The notes beneath the pieces are model-generated. The model saw only the letters and a program-made list of their open reading frames with translations. It ran no database searches and was not told the origin of the DNA. The translations under genes were made by a program, and so were the position numbers. A stretch of 64,000 nucleotides of DNA from Hydractinia symbiolongicarpus (Eukaryota; Cnidaria; Hydrozoa; Anthoathecata; Hydractiniidae): positions 18,487,001-18,551,000 of the forward strand of contig NC_079885.1 of assembly GCF_029227915.1 (NCBI RefSeq). Reading direction: 5' to 3'. Positions 45,769-59,013 of this stretch are shown one piece after another. The stretch's first letter is position 1; every line of letters begins with the position of its first letter.

Positions 45769-46316
45769 TCACTAGTCTAAATGAAAAAACGTGCAGGAGG
45801 CCATACGCGGGCCTATCTCTCATCTCGCTCACAGAGACTTGGTAAGCACGGTCCACTCAATGACTTTCCAAATGCGAAGAGTGAAGGCCGCAGACGGCAG
45901 GGGTTGAGCCAAGGGCCTTTCGGCCGTATCCCGCTCACAAGTTTTTTTTTTCTTTTAGCAGAATAATACATACGAGCTAATCAAAATCGGCTCGAGGAAA
46001 GAAATAAAGTTCAGAGACAACCAAAGGAGTCGAACTGCAGTAGAAACAAACTAGATGTAACGCAAGCCACTAGTACGACGTATTGCCTACAGGGACCACA
46101 CTCTCCGAGACAGCGAACGCAACTTCCTAGTGATTCACGCGAACGCACTCAACTAGGTGATGTAGATCAGAAAGGTGAAAGTCCTTGTGTCAAGTCTACA
46201 CCTCACGATGCAGCACCTTTTAAGCGTCCTCTACGAACGGACACACTGGCAAGCGGCACACCACAAGCAAAGGTTAAGTCGGCTCGAAGGCACAACAGGT
46301 CGCGCCGACTTACGAC

Positions 46317-46437
46317 AACTCTGGGCTTTCTTCAGTTCACGCACAAATCTTTCGCCTTTTACTAAAGATTTCCGTGGAGAAGGCCAAAACGATGAGTATA
46401 TAGACGATTTTTCTACTGTCTCGCTTCGGCGGGACGA
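46317..46437 (+). ncRNA. U5: U5 snRNA copy 68
   Basis: Same as copy 1; downstream gttggggagg is private, ttcggacgt and aaggttttt shared with unit 74. Confidence 0.94.
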
Positions 46438-46985
46438 TCACTAGTCTAAATGAAAAAACGTTGGGGAGGCCATACGCCGGCCTATCTCTCATCTCGCTCA
46501 CAGAGACTTGGTAAGCACGGTCCACTCAATGGCTTTCCAAATGCGAAGAGTGAAGGCCGCAGACGGCAGGGGTTGAGCCAAGGGCCTTTCGGACGTATCC
46601 CGCTCACAAGGTTTTTTTTTTTTTTAGCAGAATAATACATACGAGCTAATCAAAATCGGCTCGAGGAAAGAAATAAAGTTCAGAGACAACCAAAGGAGTC
46701 GAACTGCAGTAGAAACAAACTAGATGTAACGCAAGCCACTAGTACGACGTATTGCCTACAGGGACCACACTCTCCGAGACAGCGAACGCAACTTCCTAGT
46801 GATTCACGCGAACGCACTCAACTAGGTGATGTAGATCAGAAAGGTGAAAGTCCTTGTGTCAAGTCTACACCTCACGATGCAGCACCTTTTAAGCGTCCTC
46901 TACGAACGGACACACTGGCAAGCGGCACACCACAAGCAAAGGTTAAGTCGGCTCGAAGGCACAACAGGTCGCGCCGACTTACGAC

Positions 46986-47106
46986 AACTCTGGGCTTTCT
47001 TCAGTTCACGCACAAATCTTTCGCCTTTTACTAAAGATTTCCGTGGAGAAGGCCAAAACGATGAGTATATAGACGATTTTTCTACTGTCTCACTTCGGCG
47101 GGACGA
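46986..47106 (+). ncRNA. U5: U5 snRNA copy 69, 3' hairpin variant
   Basis: G to A at 47092 (nt 107) breaks a G-C pair of the 3' hairpin. The same change occurs in copy 87. Confidence 0.9.
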
Positions 47107-47653
47107 TCACTAGTCTAAATGAAAAAACGTGCAGGAGGCCATACGCGGGCTTATCTCTCATCTCGCTCACAGAGACTTGGTAAGCACGGTCCACTCAATG
47201 GCTTTCCAAATGCGAAGAGTGAAGGCCGCAGACGGCAGGGGTTGAGCCAAGGGCCTTTCGGCCGTATCCCGCTCACAAGTTTTTTTTTTTTTTAGCAGAA
47301 TAATACATACGAGCTAATCAAAATCGGCTCGAGGAAAGAAATAAAGTTCAGAGACAACCAAAGGAGTCGAACTGCAGTAGAAACAAACTAGATGTAACGC
47401 AAGCCACTAGTACGACGTATTGCCTACAGGGACCACACTCTCCGAGACAGCGAACGCAACTTCCTAGTGATTCACGCGAACGCACTCAACTAGGTGATGT
47501 AGATCAGAAAGGTGAAAGTCCTTGTGTCAAGTCTACACCTCACGATGCAGCACCTTTTAAGCGTCCTCTACGAACGGACACACTGGCAAGCGGCACACCA
47601 CAAGCAAAGGTTAAGTCGGCTCGAAGGCACAACAGGTCGCGCCGACTTAAGAC

Positions 47654-47774
47654 AACTCTGGGCTTTCTTCAGTTCACGCACAAATCTTTCGCCTTTTACT
47701 AAAGATTTCCGTGGAGAAGGCCAAAACGATGAGTATATAGACGATTTTTCTACTGTCTCGCTTCGGCGGGACGA
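47654..47774 (+). ncRNA. U5: U5 snRNA copy 70
   Basis: Same as copy 1; upstream cttaagac, 4 bp before the gene, is private; gccgccc downstream. Confidence 0.94.
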
Positions 47775-48322
47775 TCACTAGTCTAAATGAAAAAACGTGC
47801 AGGAGGCCATACGCCGCCCTATCTCTCATCTCGCTCACAGAGACTTGGTAAGCACGGTCCACTCAATGGCTTTCCAAATGCGAAGAGTGAAGGCCGCAGA
47901 CGGCAGGGGTTGAGCCAAGGGCCTTTCGGCCGTATCCCGCTCACAAGTTTTTTTTTTTTTTTAGCAGAATAATACATACGAGCTAATCAAAATCGGCTCG
48001 AGGAAAGAAATAAAGTTCAGAGACAACCAAAGGAGTCGAACTGCAGTAGAAACAAACTAGATGTAACGCAAGCCACTAGTACGACGTATTGCCTACAGGG
48101 ACCACACTCTCCGAGACAGCGAACGCAACTTCCTAGTGATTCACGCGAACGCACTCAACTAGGTGATGTAGATCAGAAAGGTGAAAGTCCTTGTGTCAAG
48201 TCTACACCTCACGATGCAGCACCTTTTAAGCGTCCTCTACGAACGGACACACTGGCAAGCGGCACACCACAAGCAAAGGTTAAGTCGGCTCGAAGGCACA
48301 ACAGGTCGCGCCGACTTACGAC

Positions 48323-48443
48323 AACTCTGGGCTTTCTTCAGTTCACGCACAAATCTTTCGCCTTTTACTAAAGATTTCCGTGGAGAAGGCCAAAACGATG
48401 AGTATATAGACGATTTTTCTACTGTCTCGCTTCGGCGGGACGA
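48323..48443 (+). ncRNA. U5: U5 snRNA copy 71
   Basis: Same as copy 1; counterpart of copy 65. Confidence 0.94.
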
Positions 48444-48991
48444 TCACTAGTCTAAATGAAAAAACGTGCAGGAGGCCATACGCGGGCCTATCTCTCATCT
48501 CGCTCACAGAGACTTGGTAAGCACGGTCCACTCAATGGCTTTCCAAATGCGAAGAGTGAAGGCCGCAGACGGCAGGGGTTGAGCCAAGGGCCTTTCGGCC
48601 GTATCCCGCTCACAAGTTTTTTTTTTTTTTTAGCAGAATAATACATACGAGCTAATCAAAATCGGCTCGAGGAAAGAAATAAAGTTTAGAGACAACCAAA
48701 GGAATCGAACTGCAGTAGAAACAAACTAAATGAAACGCAAGCCACTAGTACGACGTATTGCCTACAGGGACCACACTCTCCGAGACAGCGAACGCAACTT
48801 CCTAGTGATTCACGCGAACGCACTCAACTAGGTGATGTAGATCAGAAAGGTGAAAGTCCTTGTGTCAAGTCTACACCTCACGATGCAGCACCTTTTAAGC
48901 GTCCTCTACGAACGGACACACTGGCAAGCGGCACACCACAAGCAAAGGTTAAGTCGGCTCGAAGGCACAACAGGTCGCGCCGACTTACGAC

Positions 48992-49112
48992 AACTCTGGG
49001 CTTTCTTCAGTTCACGCACAAATCTTTCGCCTTTTACTAAAGATTTCCGTGGAGAAGGCCAAAACGATGAGTATATAGACGATTTTTCTACTGTCTCGCT
49101 TCGGCGGGACGA
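48992..49112 (+). ncRNA. U5: U5 snRNA copy 72
   Basis: Same as copy 1; counterpart of copy 66. Confidence 0.94.
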
Positions 49113-49660
49113 TCACTAGTCTAAATGAAAAAACGTGCAGGAGGCCATACGCGGGCCTATCTCTCATCTCGCTCACAGAGACTTGGTAAGCACGGTCCAC
49201 TCAATGGCTTTCCAAATGCGAAGAGTGAAGGCCGCAGACGGCAGGGGTTGAGCCAAGGGCCTTTCGGCCGTATCCCGCTCACAAGTTTTTTTTTTTTTTT
49301 AGCAGAATAATACATACGAGCTAATCAAAATCGGCTCGAGGAAAGAAATAAAGTTCAGAGACAACCAAAGGAGTCGAACTGCAGTAGAAACAAACTAGAT
49401 GTAACGCAAGCCACTAGTACGACGTATTGCCTACAGGGACCACACTCTCCGAGACAGCGAACGCAACTTCCTAGTGATTCACGCGAACGCACTCAACTAG
49501 GTGATGTAGATCAGAAAGGTGAAAGTCCTTGTGTCAAGTCTACACCTCACGATGCAGCACCTTTTAAGCGTCCTCTACGAACGGACACACTGGCAAGCGG
49601 CACACCACAAGCAAAGGTTAAGTCGGCTCGAAGGCACAACAGGTCGCGCCGACTTACGAC

Positions 49661-49781
49661 AACTCTGGGCTTTCTTCAGTTCACGCACTAATCTTTCGCC
49701 TTTTACTAAAGATTTCCGTGGAGAAGGCCAAAACGATGAGTATATAGACGATTTTTCTACTGTCTCGCTTCGGCGGGACGA
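49661..49781 (+). ncRNA. U5: U5 snRNA copy 73, nt 29 variant
   Basis: A to T at 49689, duplicate of copy 67, with the same interrupted T-tract. Confidence 0.88.
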
Positions 49782-50329
49782 TCACTAGTCTAAATGAAAA
49801 AACGTGCAGGAGGCCATACGCGGGCCTATCTCTCATCTCGCTCACAGAGACTTGGTAAGCACGGTCCACTCAATGGCTTTCCAAATGCGAAGAGTGAAGG
49901 CCGCAGACGGCAGGGGTTGAGCCAAGGGCCTTTCGGCCGTATCCCGCTCACAAGTTTTTTTTTTCTTTTAGCAGAATAATACATACGAGCTAATCAAAAT
50001 CGGCTCGAGGAAAGAAATAAAGTTCAGAGACAACCAAAGGAGTCGAACTGCAGTAGAAACAAACTAGATGTAACGCAAGCCACTAGTACGACGTATTGCC
50101 TACAGGGACCACACTCTCCGAGACAGCGAACGCAACTTCCTAGTGATTCACGCGAACGCACTCAACTAGGTGATGTAGATCAGAAAGGTGAAAGTCCTTG
50201 TGTCAAGTCTACACCTCACGATGCAGCACCTTTTAAGCGTCCTCTACGAACGGACACACTGGCAAGCGGCACACCACAAGCAAAGGTTAAGTCGGCTCGA
50301 AGGCACAACAGGTCGCGCCGACTTACGAC

Positions 50330-50450
50330 AACTCTGGGCTTTCTTCAGTTCACGCACAAATCTTTCGCCTTTTACTAAAGATTTCCGTGGAGAAGGCCAA
50401 AACGATGAGTATATAGACGATTTTTCTACTGTCTCGCTTCGGCGGGACGA
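50330..50450 (+). ncRNA. U5: U5 snRNA copy 74
   Basis: Same as copy 1; ttcggacgt and aaggttttt downstream; the next spacer has a 1-bp shortened aaagaaataaag. Confidence 0.94.
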
Positions 50451-50997
50451 TCACTAGTCTAAATGAAAAAACGTGCAGGAGGCCATACGCCGGCCTATCT
50501 CTCATCTCGCTCACAGAGACTTGGTAAGCACGGTCCACTCAATGGCTTTCCAAATGCGAAGAGTGAAGGCCGCAGACGGCAGGGGTTGAGCCAAGGGCCT
50601 TTCGGACGTATCCCGCTCACAAGGTTTTTTTTTTTTTTAGCAGAATAATACATACGAGCTAATCAAAATCGGCTCGAGGAAAAAATAAAGTTCAGAGACA
50701 ACCAAAGGAGTCGAACTGCAGTAGAAACAAACTAGATGTAACGCAAGCCACTAGTACGACGTATTGCTTACAGGGACCACACTCTCCGAGACAGCGAACG
50801 CAACTTCCTAGTGATTCACGCGAACGCACTGAACTAGGTGATGTAGATCAGAAAGGTGAAAGTCCTTGTGTCAAGTCTACACCTCACGATGCAGCACCTT
50901 TTAAGCGTCCTCTACGAACGGACACACTGGCAAGCGGCACACCACAAGCAAAGGTTAAGTCGGCTCGAAGGCACAACAGGTCGCGCCGACTTACGAC

Positions 50998-51118
50998 AAC
51001 TCTGGGCTTTCTTCAGTTCACGCACAAATCTTTCGCCTTTTACTAAAGATTCCCGTGGAGAAGGCCAAAACGATGAGTATATAGACGATTTTTCTACTGT
51101 CTCGCTTCGGCGGGACGA
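50998..51118 (+). ncRNA. U5: U5 snRNA copy 75, nt 55 variant
   Basis: T to C at 51052 (nt 55) hits the outermost pair of the loop 1 stem, the same pair affected in copies 67 and 73. The interrupted T-tract downstream matches those units. Confidence 0.88.
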
Positions 51119-51666
51119 TCACTAGTCTAAATGAAAAAACGTGCAGGAGGCCATACGCGGGCCTATCTCTCATCTCGCTCACAGAGACTTGGTAAGCACG
51201 GTCCACTCAATGGCTTTCCAAATGCGAAGAGTGAAGGCCGCAGACGGCAGGGGTTGAGCCAAGGGCCTTTCGGCCGTATCCCGCTCACAAGTTTTTTTTT
51301 TCTTTTAGCAGAATAATACATACGAGCTAATCAAAATCGGCTCGAGGAAAGAAATAAAGTTCAGAGACAACCAAAGGAGTCGAACTGCATTAGAAACAAA
51401 CTAGATGTAACGCAAGCCACTAGTACGACGTATTGCCTACAGGGACCACACTCTCCGAGACAGCGAACGCAACTTCCTAGTGATTCACGCGAACGCACTC
51501 AACTAGGTGATGTAGATCAGAAAGGTGAAAGTCCTTGTGTCAAGTCTACACCTCACGATGCAGCACCTTTTAAGCGTCCTCTACGAACGGACACACTGGC
51601 AAGCGGCACACCACAAGCAAAGGTTAAGTCGGCTCGAAGGCACAACAGGTCGCGCCGACTTACGAC

Positions 51667-51787
51667 AACTCTGGGCTTTCTTCAGTTCACGCACAAATCT
51701 TTCGCCTTTTACTAAAGATTTCCGTGGAGAAGGCCAAAACGATGAGTATATAGACGATTTTTCTACTGTCTCGCTTCGGCGGGACGA
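51667..51787 (+). ncRNA. U5: U5 snRNA copy 76
   Basis: Same as copy 1; downstream gccgccc and ggtaagtacgg, shared with units 78, 81 and 86. Confidence 0.94.
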
Positions 51788-52333
51788 TCACTAGTCTAAA
51801 TGAAAAAACGTGCAGGAGGCCATACGCCGCCCTATCTCTCATCTCGCTCACAGAGACTTGGTAAGTACGGTCCACTCAATGGCTTTCCAAATGCGAAGAG
51901 TGAAGGCCGCAGACGGCAGGGGTTGAGCCAAGGGCCTTTCGGCCGTATCCCGCTCACAAGTTTTTTTTTTTTTAGCAGAATAATACATACGAGCTAATCA
52001 AAATCGGCTCGAGGAAAGAAATAAAGTTCAGAGACAACCAAAGGAGTCGAACTGCAGTAGAAACAAACTAGATGTAACGCAAGCCACTAGTACGACGTAT
52101 TGCCTACAGGGACCACACTCTCCAAGACAGCGAACGCGACTTCCTAGTGATTCACGCGAACGCACTCAACTAGGTGATGTAGATCAGAAAGGTGAAAGTC
52201 CTTGTGTCAAGTCTACACCTCACGATGCAGCACCTTTTAAGCGTCCTCTACGAACGGACACACTGGCAAGCGGCACACCACAAGCAAAGGTTAAGTCGGC
52301 TCGAAGGCACAACAGGTCGCGCCGACTTACGAC

Positions 52334-52454
52334 AACTCTGGGCTTTCTTCAGTTCACGCACAAATCTTTCGCCTTTTACTAAAGATTTCCGTGGAGAAGG
52401 CCAAAACGATGAGTATATAGACGATTTTTCTACTGTCTCGCTTCGGCGGGACGA
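52334..52454 (+). ncRNA. U5: U5 snRNA copy 77
   Basis: Same as copy 1; upstream tccaagac and cgcgactt are private; downstream gttaagcc. Confidence 0.94.
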
Positions 52455-53001
52455 TCACTAGTCTAAATGAAAAAACGTGCAGGAGGCCATACGCGGGCCT
52501 ATCTCTCATCTCGCTCACAGAGACTTGGTAAGCACGGTCCACTCAATGGCTTTCCAAATGCGAAGAGTGAAGGCCGCAGACGGCAGGGGTTAAGCCAAGG
52601 GCCTTTCGGCCGTATCCCGCTCACAAGTTTTTTTTTTTTTTAGCAGAATAATACATACGAGCTAATCAAAATCGGCTCGAGAAAAGAAATAAAGTTCAGA
52701 GACAACCAAAGGAGTCGAACTGCAGTAGAAACAAACTAGATGTAACGCAAGCCACTAGTACGACGTATTGCCTACAGGGACCACACTCTCCGAGACAGCG
52801 AACGCAACTTCCTAGTGATTCACGCGAACGCACTCAACTAGGTGATGTAGATCAGAAAGGTGAAAGTCCTTGTGTCAAGTCTACACCTCACGATGCAGCA
52901 CCTTTTAAGCGTCCTCTACGAACGGACACACTGGCAAGCGGCACACCACAAGCAAAGGTTAAGTCGGCTCGAAGGCACAACAGGTCGCGCCGACTTACGA
53001 C

Positions 53002-53122
53002 AACTCTGGGCTTTCTTCAGTTCACGCACAAATCTTTCGCCTTTTACTAAAGATTTCCGTGGAGAAGGCCAAAACGATGAGTATATAGACGATTTTTCTA
53101 CTGTCTCGCTTCGGCGGGACGA
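53002..53122 (+). ncRNA. U5: U5 snRNA copy 78
   Basis: Same as copy 1; ggtaagtacgg downstream, then ccaaaagagtc in the spacer as after copy 81. Confidence 0.94.
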
Positions 53123-53669
53123 TCACTAGTCTAAATGAAAAAACGTGCAGGAGGCCATACGCCGCCCTATCTCTCATCTCGCTCACAGAGACTTGGTAAG
53201 TACGGTCCACTCAATGGCTTTCCAAATGCGAAGAGTGAAGGCCGCAGACGGCAGGGGTTGAGCCAAGGGCCTTTCGGCCGTATCCCGCTCACAAGTTTTT
53301 TTTTTTTTTAGCAGAATAATACATACGAGCTAATCAAAATCGGCTCGAGGAAAGAAATAAAGTTCAGAGACAACCAAAAGAGTCGAACTGCAGTAGAAAC
53401 AAACTAGATGTAACGCAAGCCACTAGTACGACGTATTGCCTACAGGGACCACACTCTCCGAGACAGCGAACGCAACTTCCTAGTGATTCACGCGAACGCA
53501 CTCAACTAGGTGATGTAGATCAGAAAGGTGAAAGTCCTTGTGTCAAGTCTACACCTCACGATGCAGCACCTTTTAAGCGTCCTCTACGAACGGACACACT
53601 GGCAAGCGGCACACCACAAGCAAAGGTTAAGTCGGCTCGAAGGCACAACAGGTCGCGCCGACTTACGAC

Positions 53670-53790
53670 AACTCTGGGCTTTCTTCAGTTCACGCACAAA
53701 TCTTTCGCCTTTTACTAAAGATTTCCGTGGAGAAGGCCAAAACGATGAGTATATAGACGATTTTTCTACTGTCTCGCTTCGGCGGGACGA
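53670..53790 (+). ncRNA. U5: U5 snRNA copy 79
   Basis: Same as copy 1; followed by a 13-T tract. Confidence 0.94.
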
Positions 53791-54336
53791 TCACTAGTCT
53801 AAATGAAAAAACGTGCAGGAGGCCATACGCGGGCCTATCTCTCATCTCGCTCACAGAGACTTGGTAAGCACGGTCCACTCAATGGCTTTCCAAATGCGAA
53901 GAGTGAAGGCCGCAGACGGCAGGGGTTGAGCCAAGGGCCTTTCGGCCGTATCCCGCTCACAAGTTTTTTTTTTTTTAGCAGAATAATACATACGAGCTAA
54001 TCAAAATCGGCTCGAGGAAAGAAATAAAGTTCAGAGACAACCAAAGGAGTCGAACTGCAGTAGAAACAAACTAGATGTAACGCAAGCCACTAGTACGACG
54101 TATTGCCTACAGGGACCACACTCTCCGAGACAGCGAACGCAACTTCCTAGTGATTCACGCGAACGCACTCAACTAGGTGATGTAGATCAGAAAGGTGAAA
54201 GTCCTTGTGTCAAGTCTACACCTCACGATGCAGCACCTTTTAAGCGTCCTCTACGAACGGACACACTGGCAAGCGGCACACCACAAGCAAAGGTTAAGTC
54301 GGCTCGAAGGCACAACAGGTCGCGCCGACTTACGAC

Positions 54337-54457
54337 AACTCTGGGCTTTCTTCAGTTCACGCACAAATCTTTCGCCTTTTACTAAAGATTTCCGTGGAGA
54401 AGGCCAAAACGATGAGTATATAGACGATTTTTCTACTGTCTTGCTTCGGCGGGACGA
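54337..54457 (+). ncRNA. U5: U5 snRNA copy 80, nt 106 variant
   Basis: C to T at 54442 (nt 106) gives a U-G pair in the 3' hairpin, as in copy 60; gccgccc downstream. Confidence 0.92.
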
Positions 54458-55004
54458 TCACTAGTCTAAATGAAAAAACGTGCAGGAGGCCATACGCCGC
54501 CCTATCTCTCATCTCGCTCACAGAGACTTGGTAAGCACGGTCCACTCAATGGCTTTCCAAATGCGAAGAGTGAAGGCCGCAGACGGCAGGGGTTGAGCCA
54601 AGGGCCTTTCGGCCGTATCCCGCTCACAAGTTTTTTTTTTTTTTAGCAGAATAATACATACGAGCTAATCAAAATCGGCTCGAGGAAAGAAATAAAGTTC
54701 AGAGACAACCAAAGGAGTCGAACTGCAGTAGAAACAAACTAGATGTAACGCAAGCCACTAGTACGACGTATTGCCTACAGGGACCACACTCTCCGAGACA
54801 GCGAACGCAACTTCCTAGTGATTCACGCGAACGCACTCAACTAGGTGATGTAGATCAGAAATGTGAAAGTCCTTGTGTCAAGTCTACACCTCACGATGCA
54901 GCACCTTTTAAGCGTCCTCTACGAACGGACACACTGGCAAGCGGCACACCACAAGCAAAGGTTAAGTCGGCTCGAAGGCACAACAGGTCGCGCCGACTTA
55001 CGAC

Positions 55005-55125
55005 AACTCTGGGCTTTCTTCAGTTCACGCACAAATCTTTCGCCTTTTACTAAAGATTTCCGTGGAGAAGGCCAAAACGATGAGTATATAGACGATTTTT
55101 CTACTGTCTCGCTTCGGCGGGACGA
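55005..55125 (+). ncRNA. U5: U5 snRNA copy 81
   Basis: Same as copy 1; ggtaagtacgg downstream, ggccacag, and one base deleted in cccgtcac. Confidence 0.94.
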
Positions 55126-55671
55126 TCACTAGTCTAAATGAAAAAACGTGCAGGAGGCCATACGCCGCCCTATCTCTCATCTCGCTCACAGAGACTTGGT
55201 AAGTACGGTCCACTCAATGGCTTTCCAAATGCGAAGAGTGAAGGCCACAGACGGCAGGGGTTGAGCCAAGGGCCTTTCGGCCGTATCCCGTCACAAGTTT
55301 TTTTTTTTTTTAGCAGAATAATACATACGAGCTAATCAAAATCGGCTCGAGGAAAGAAATAAAGTTCAGAGACAACCAAAAGAGTCGAACTGCAGTAGAA
55401 ACAAACTAGATGTAACGCAAGCCACTAGTACGACGTATTGCCTACAGGGACCACACTCTCCGAGACAGCGAACGCAACTTCCTAGTGATTCACGCGAACG
55501 CACTCAACTAGGTGATGTAGATCAGAAAGGTGAAAGTCCTTGTGTCAAGTCTACACCTCACGATGCAGCACCTTTTAAGCGTCCTCTACGAACGGACACA
55601 CTGGCAAGCGGCACACCACAAGCAAAGGTTAAGTCGGCTCGAAGGCACAACAGGTCGCGCCGACTTACGAC

Positions 55672-55792
55672 AACTCTGGGCTTTCTTCAGTTCACGCACA
55701 AATCTTTCGCCTTTTACTAAAGATTTCCGTGGAGAAGGCCAAAACGATGAGTATATAGACGATTTTTCTACTGTCTCGCTTCGGCGGGACGA
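55672..55792 (+). ncRNA. U5: U5 snRNA copy 82
   Basis: Same as copy 1; one extra a in the candidate 3' box. Confidence 0.94.
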
Positions 55793-56340
55793 TCACTAGT
55801 CTAAATGAAAAAAACGTGCAGGAGGCCATACGCGGGCCTATCTCTCATCTCGCTCACAGAGACTTGGTAAGCACGGTCCACTCAATGGCTTTCCAAATGC
55901 GAAGAGTGAAGGCCGCAGACGGCAGGGGTTGAGCCAAGGGCCTTTCGGCCGTATCCCGCTCACAAGTTTTTTTTTTTTTTAGCAGAATAATACATACGAG
56001 CTAATCAAAATCGGCTCGAGGAAAGAAATAAAGTTCAGAGACAACCAAAGGAGTCGAACTGCAGTAGAAACATACTAGATGTAACGCAAGCCACTAGTAC
56101 GACGTATTGCCTACAGGGACCACACTCTCCGAGACAGCGAACGCAACTTCCTAGTGATTCACGCGAACGCACTCAACTAGGTGATGTAGATCAGAAAGGT
56201 GAAAGTCCTTGTGTCAAGTGTACACCTCACGATGCAGCACCTTTTAAGCGTCCTCTACGAACGGACACACTGGCAAGCGGCACACCACAAGCAAAGGTTA
56301 AGTCGGCTCGAAGGCACAACAGGTCGCGCCGACTTACGAC

Positions 56341-56461
56341 AACTCTGGGCTTTCTTCAGTTCACGCACAAATCTTTCGCCTTTTACTAAAGATTTCCGTG
56401 GAGAAGGCCAAAACGATGAGTATATAGACGATTTTTCTACTGTCTCGCTTCGGCGGGACGA
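56341..56461 (+). ncRNA. U5: U5 snRNA copy 83
   Basis: Same as copy 1; preceded by aaacatactag, as is copy 88; private aagtgtac upstream. Confidence 0.94.
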
Positions 56462-57008
56462 TCACTAGTCTAAATGAAAAAACGTGCAGGAGGCCATACG
56501 CGGGCCTATCTCTCATCTCGCTCACAGAGACTTGGTAAGCACGGTCCACTCAATGGCTTTCCAAATGCGAAGAGTGAAGGCCGCAGACGGCAGGGGTTGA
56601 GCCAAGGGCCTTTCGGCCGTATCCCGCTCACAAGTTTTTTTTTTTTTTAGCAGAATAATACATACGAGCTAATCAAAATCGGCTCGAGGAAAGAAATAAA
56701 GTTCAGAGACAACCAAAGGAGTCGAACTGCAGTAGAAACAAACTAGATGTAACGCAAGCCACTAGTACGACGTATTGCCTACAGGGACCACACTCTCCGA
56801 GACAGCGAACGCAACTTCCTAGTGATTCACGCGAACGCACTCAACTAGGTGATGTAGATCAGAAAGGTGAAAGTCCTTGTGTCAAGTCTACACCTCACGA
56901 TGCAGCACCTTTTAAGCGTCCTCTACGAACGGACACACTGGCAAGCGGCACACCACAAGCAAAGGTTAAGTCGGCTCGAAGGCACAACAGGTCGCGCCGA
57001 CTTACGAC

Positions 57009-57129
57009 AACTCTGGGCTTTCTTCAGTTCACGCACAAATCTTTCGCCTTTTACTAAAGATTTCCGTGGAGAAGGCCAAAACGATGAGTATATAGACGAT
57101 TTTTCTACTGTCTCGCTTCGGCGGGACGA
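57009..57129 (+). ncRNA. U5: U5 snRNA copy 84
   Basis: Same as copy 1; gccgccc downstream and private tatccccctc. Confidence 0.94.
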
Positions 57130-57677
57130 TCACTAGTCTAAATGAAAAAACGTGCAGGAGGCCATACGCCGCCCTATCTCTCATCTCGCTCACAGAGACT
57201 TGGTAAGCACGGTCCACTCAATGGCTTTCCAAATGCGAAGAGTGAAGGCCGCAGACGGCAGGGGTTGAGCCAAGGGCCTTTCGGCCGTATCCCCCTCACA
57301 AGTTTTTTTTTTTTTTTAGCAGAATAATACATACGAGCTAATCAAAATCGGCTCGAGGAAAGAAATAAAGTTCAGAGACAACCAAAGGAGTCGAACTGCA
57401 GTAGAAACAAACTAGATGTAACGCAAGCCACTAGTACGACGTATTGCCTACAGGGACCACACTCTCCGAGACAGCGAACGCAACTTCCTAGTGATTCACG
57501 CGAACGCACTCAACTAGGTGATGTAGATCAGAAAGGTGAAAGTCCTTGTGTCAAGTCTACACCTCACGATGCAGCACCTTTTAAGCGTCCTCTACGAACG
57601 GACACACTGGCAAGCGGCACACCACAAGCAAAGGTTAAGTCGGCTCGAAGGCACAACAGGTCGCGCCGACTTACGAC

Positions 57678-57798
57678 AACTCTGGGCTTTCTTCAGTTCA
57701 CGCACAAATCTTTCGCCTTTTACTAAAGATTTCCGTGGAGAAGGCCAAAACGATGAGTATATAGACGATTTTTCTACTGTCTCGCTTCGGCGGGACGA
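57678..57798 (+). ncRNA. U5: U5 snRNA copy 85
   Basis: Same as copy 1; downstream ctcagtggc. Confidence 0.94.
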
Positions 57799-58346
57799 TC
57801 ACTAGTCTAAATGAAAAAACGTGCAGGAGGCCATACGCGGGCCTATCTCTCATCTCGCTCACAGAGACTTGGTAAGCACGGTCCACTCAGTGGCTTTCCA
57901 AATGCGAAGAGTGAAGGCCGCAGACGGCAGGGGTTGAGCCAAGGGCCTTTCGGCCGTATCCCGCTCACAAGTTTTTTTTTTTTTTTAGCAGAATAATACA
58001 TACGAGCTAATCAAAATCGGCTCGAGGAAAGAAATAAAGTTCAGAGACAACCAAAGGAGTCGAACTGCAGTAGAAACAAACTAGATGTAACGCAAGCCAC
58101 TAGTACGACGTATTGCCTACAGGGACCACACTCTCCGAGACAGCGAACGCAACTTCCTAGTGATTCACGCGAACGCACTCAACTAGGTGATGTAGATCAG
58201 AAAGGTGAAAGTCCTTGTGTCAAGTCTACACCTCACGATGCAGCACCTTTTAAGCGTCCTCTACGAACGGACACACTGGCAAGCGGCACACCGCAAGCAA
58301 AGGTTAAGTCGGCTCGAAGGCACAACAGGTCGCGCCGACTTACGAC

Positions 58347-58467
58347 AACTCTGGGCTTTGTTCAGTTCACGCACAAATCTTTCGCCTTTTACTAAAGATT
58401 TCCGTGGAGAAGGCCAAAACGATGAGTATATAGACGATTTTTCTACTGTCTCGCTTCGGCGGGACGA
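58347..58467 (+). ncRNA. U5: U5 snRNA copy 86, nt 14 variant
   Basis: C to G at 58360 (nt 14) breaks a C-G pair of upper stem I; ggtaagtacgg downstream. Confidence 0.88.
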
Positions 58468-59013
58468 TCACTAGTCTAAATGAAAAAACGTGCAGGAGGC
58501 CATACGCCGCCCTATCTCTCATCTCGCTCACAGAGACTTGGTAAGTACGGTCCACTCAATGGCTTTCCAAATGCGAAGAGTGAAGGCCGCAGACGGCAGG
58601 GGTTGAGCCAAGGGCCTTTCGGCCGTATCCCGCTCACAAGTTTTTTTTTTTTTAGCAGAATAATACATACGAGCTAATCAAAATCGGCTCGAGGAAAGAA
58701 ATAAAGTTCAGAGACAACCAAAGGAGTCGAACTGCAGTAGAAACAAACTAGATGTAACGCAAGCCACTAGTACGACGTATTGCCTACAGGGACCACACTC
58801 TCCGAGACAGCGAACGCAACTTCCTAGTGATTCACGCGAACGCACTCAACTAGGTGATGTAGATCAGAAAGGTGAAAGTCCTTGTGTCAAGTCTACACCT
58901 CACGATGCAGCACCTTTTAAGCGTCCTCTACGAACGGACACACTGGCAAGCGGCACACCACAAGCAAAGGTTAAGTCGGCTCGAAGGCACAACAGGTCGC
59001 GCCGACTTACGAC

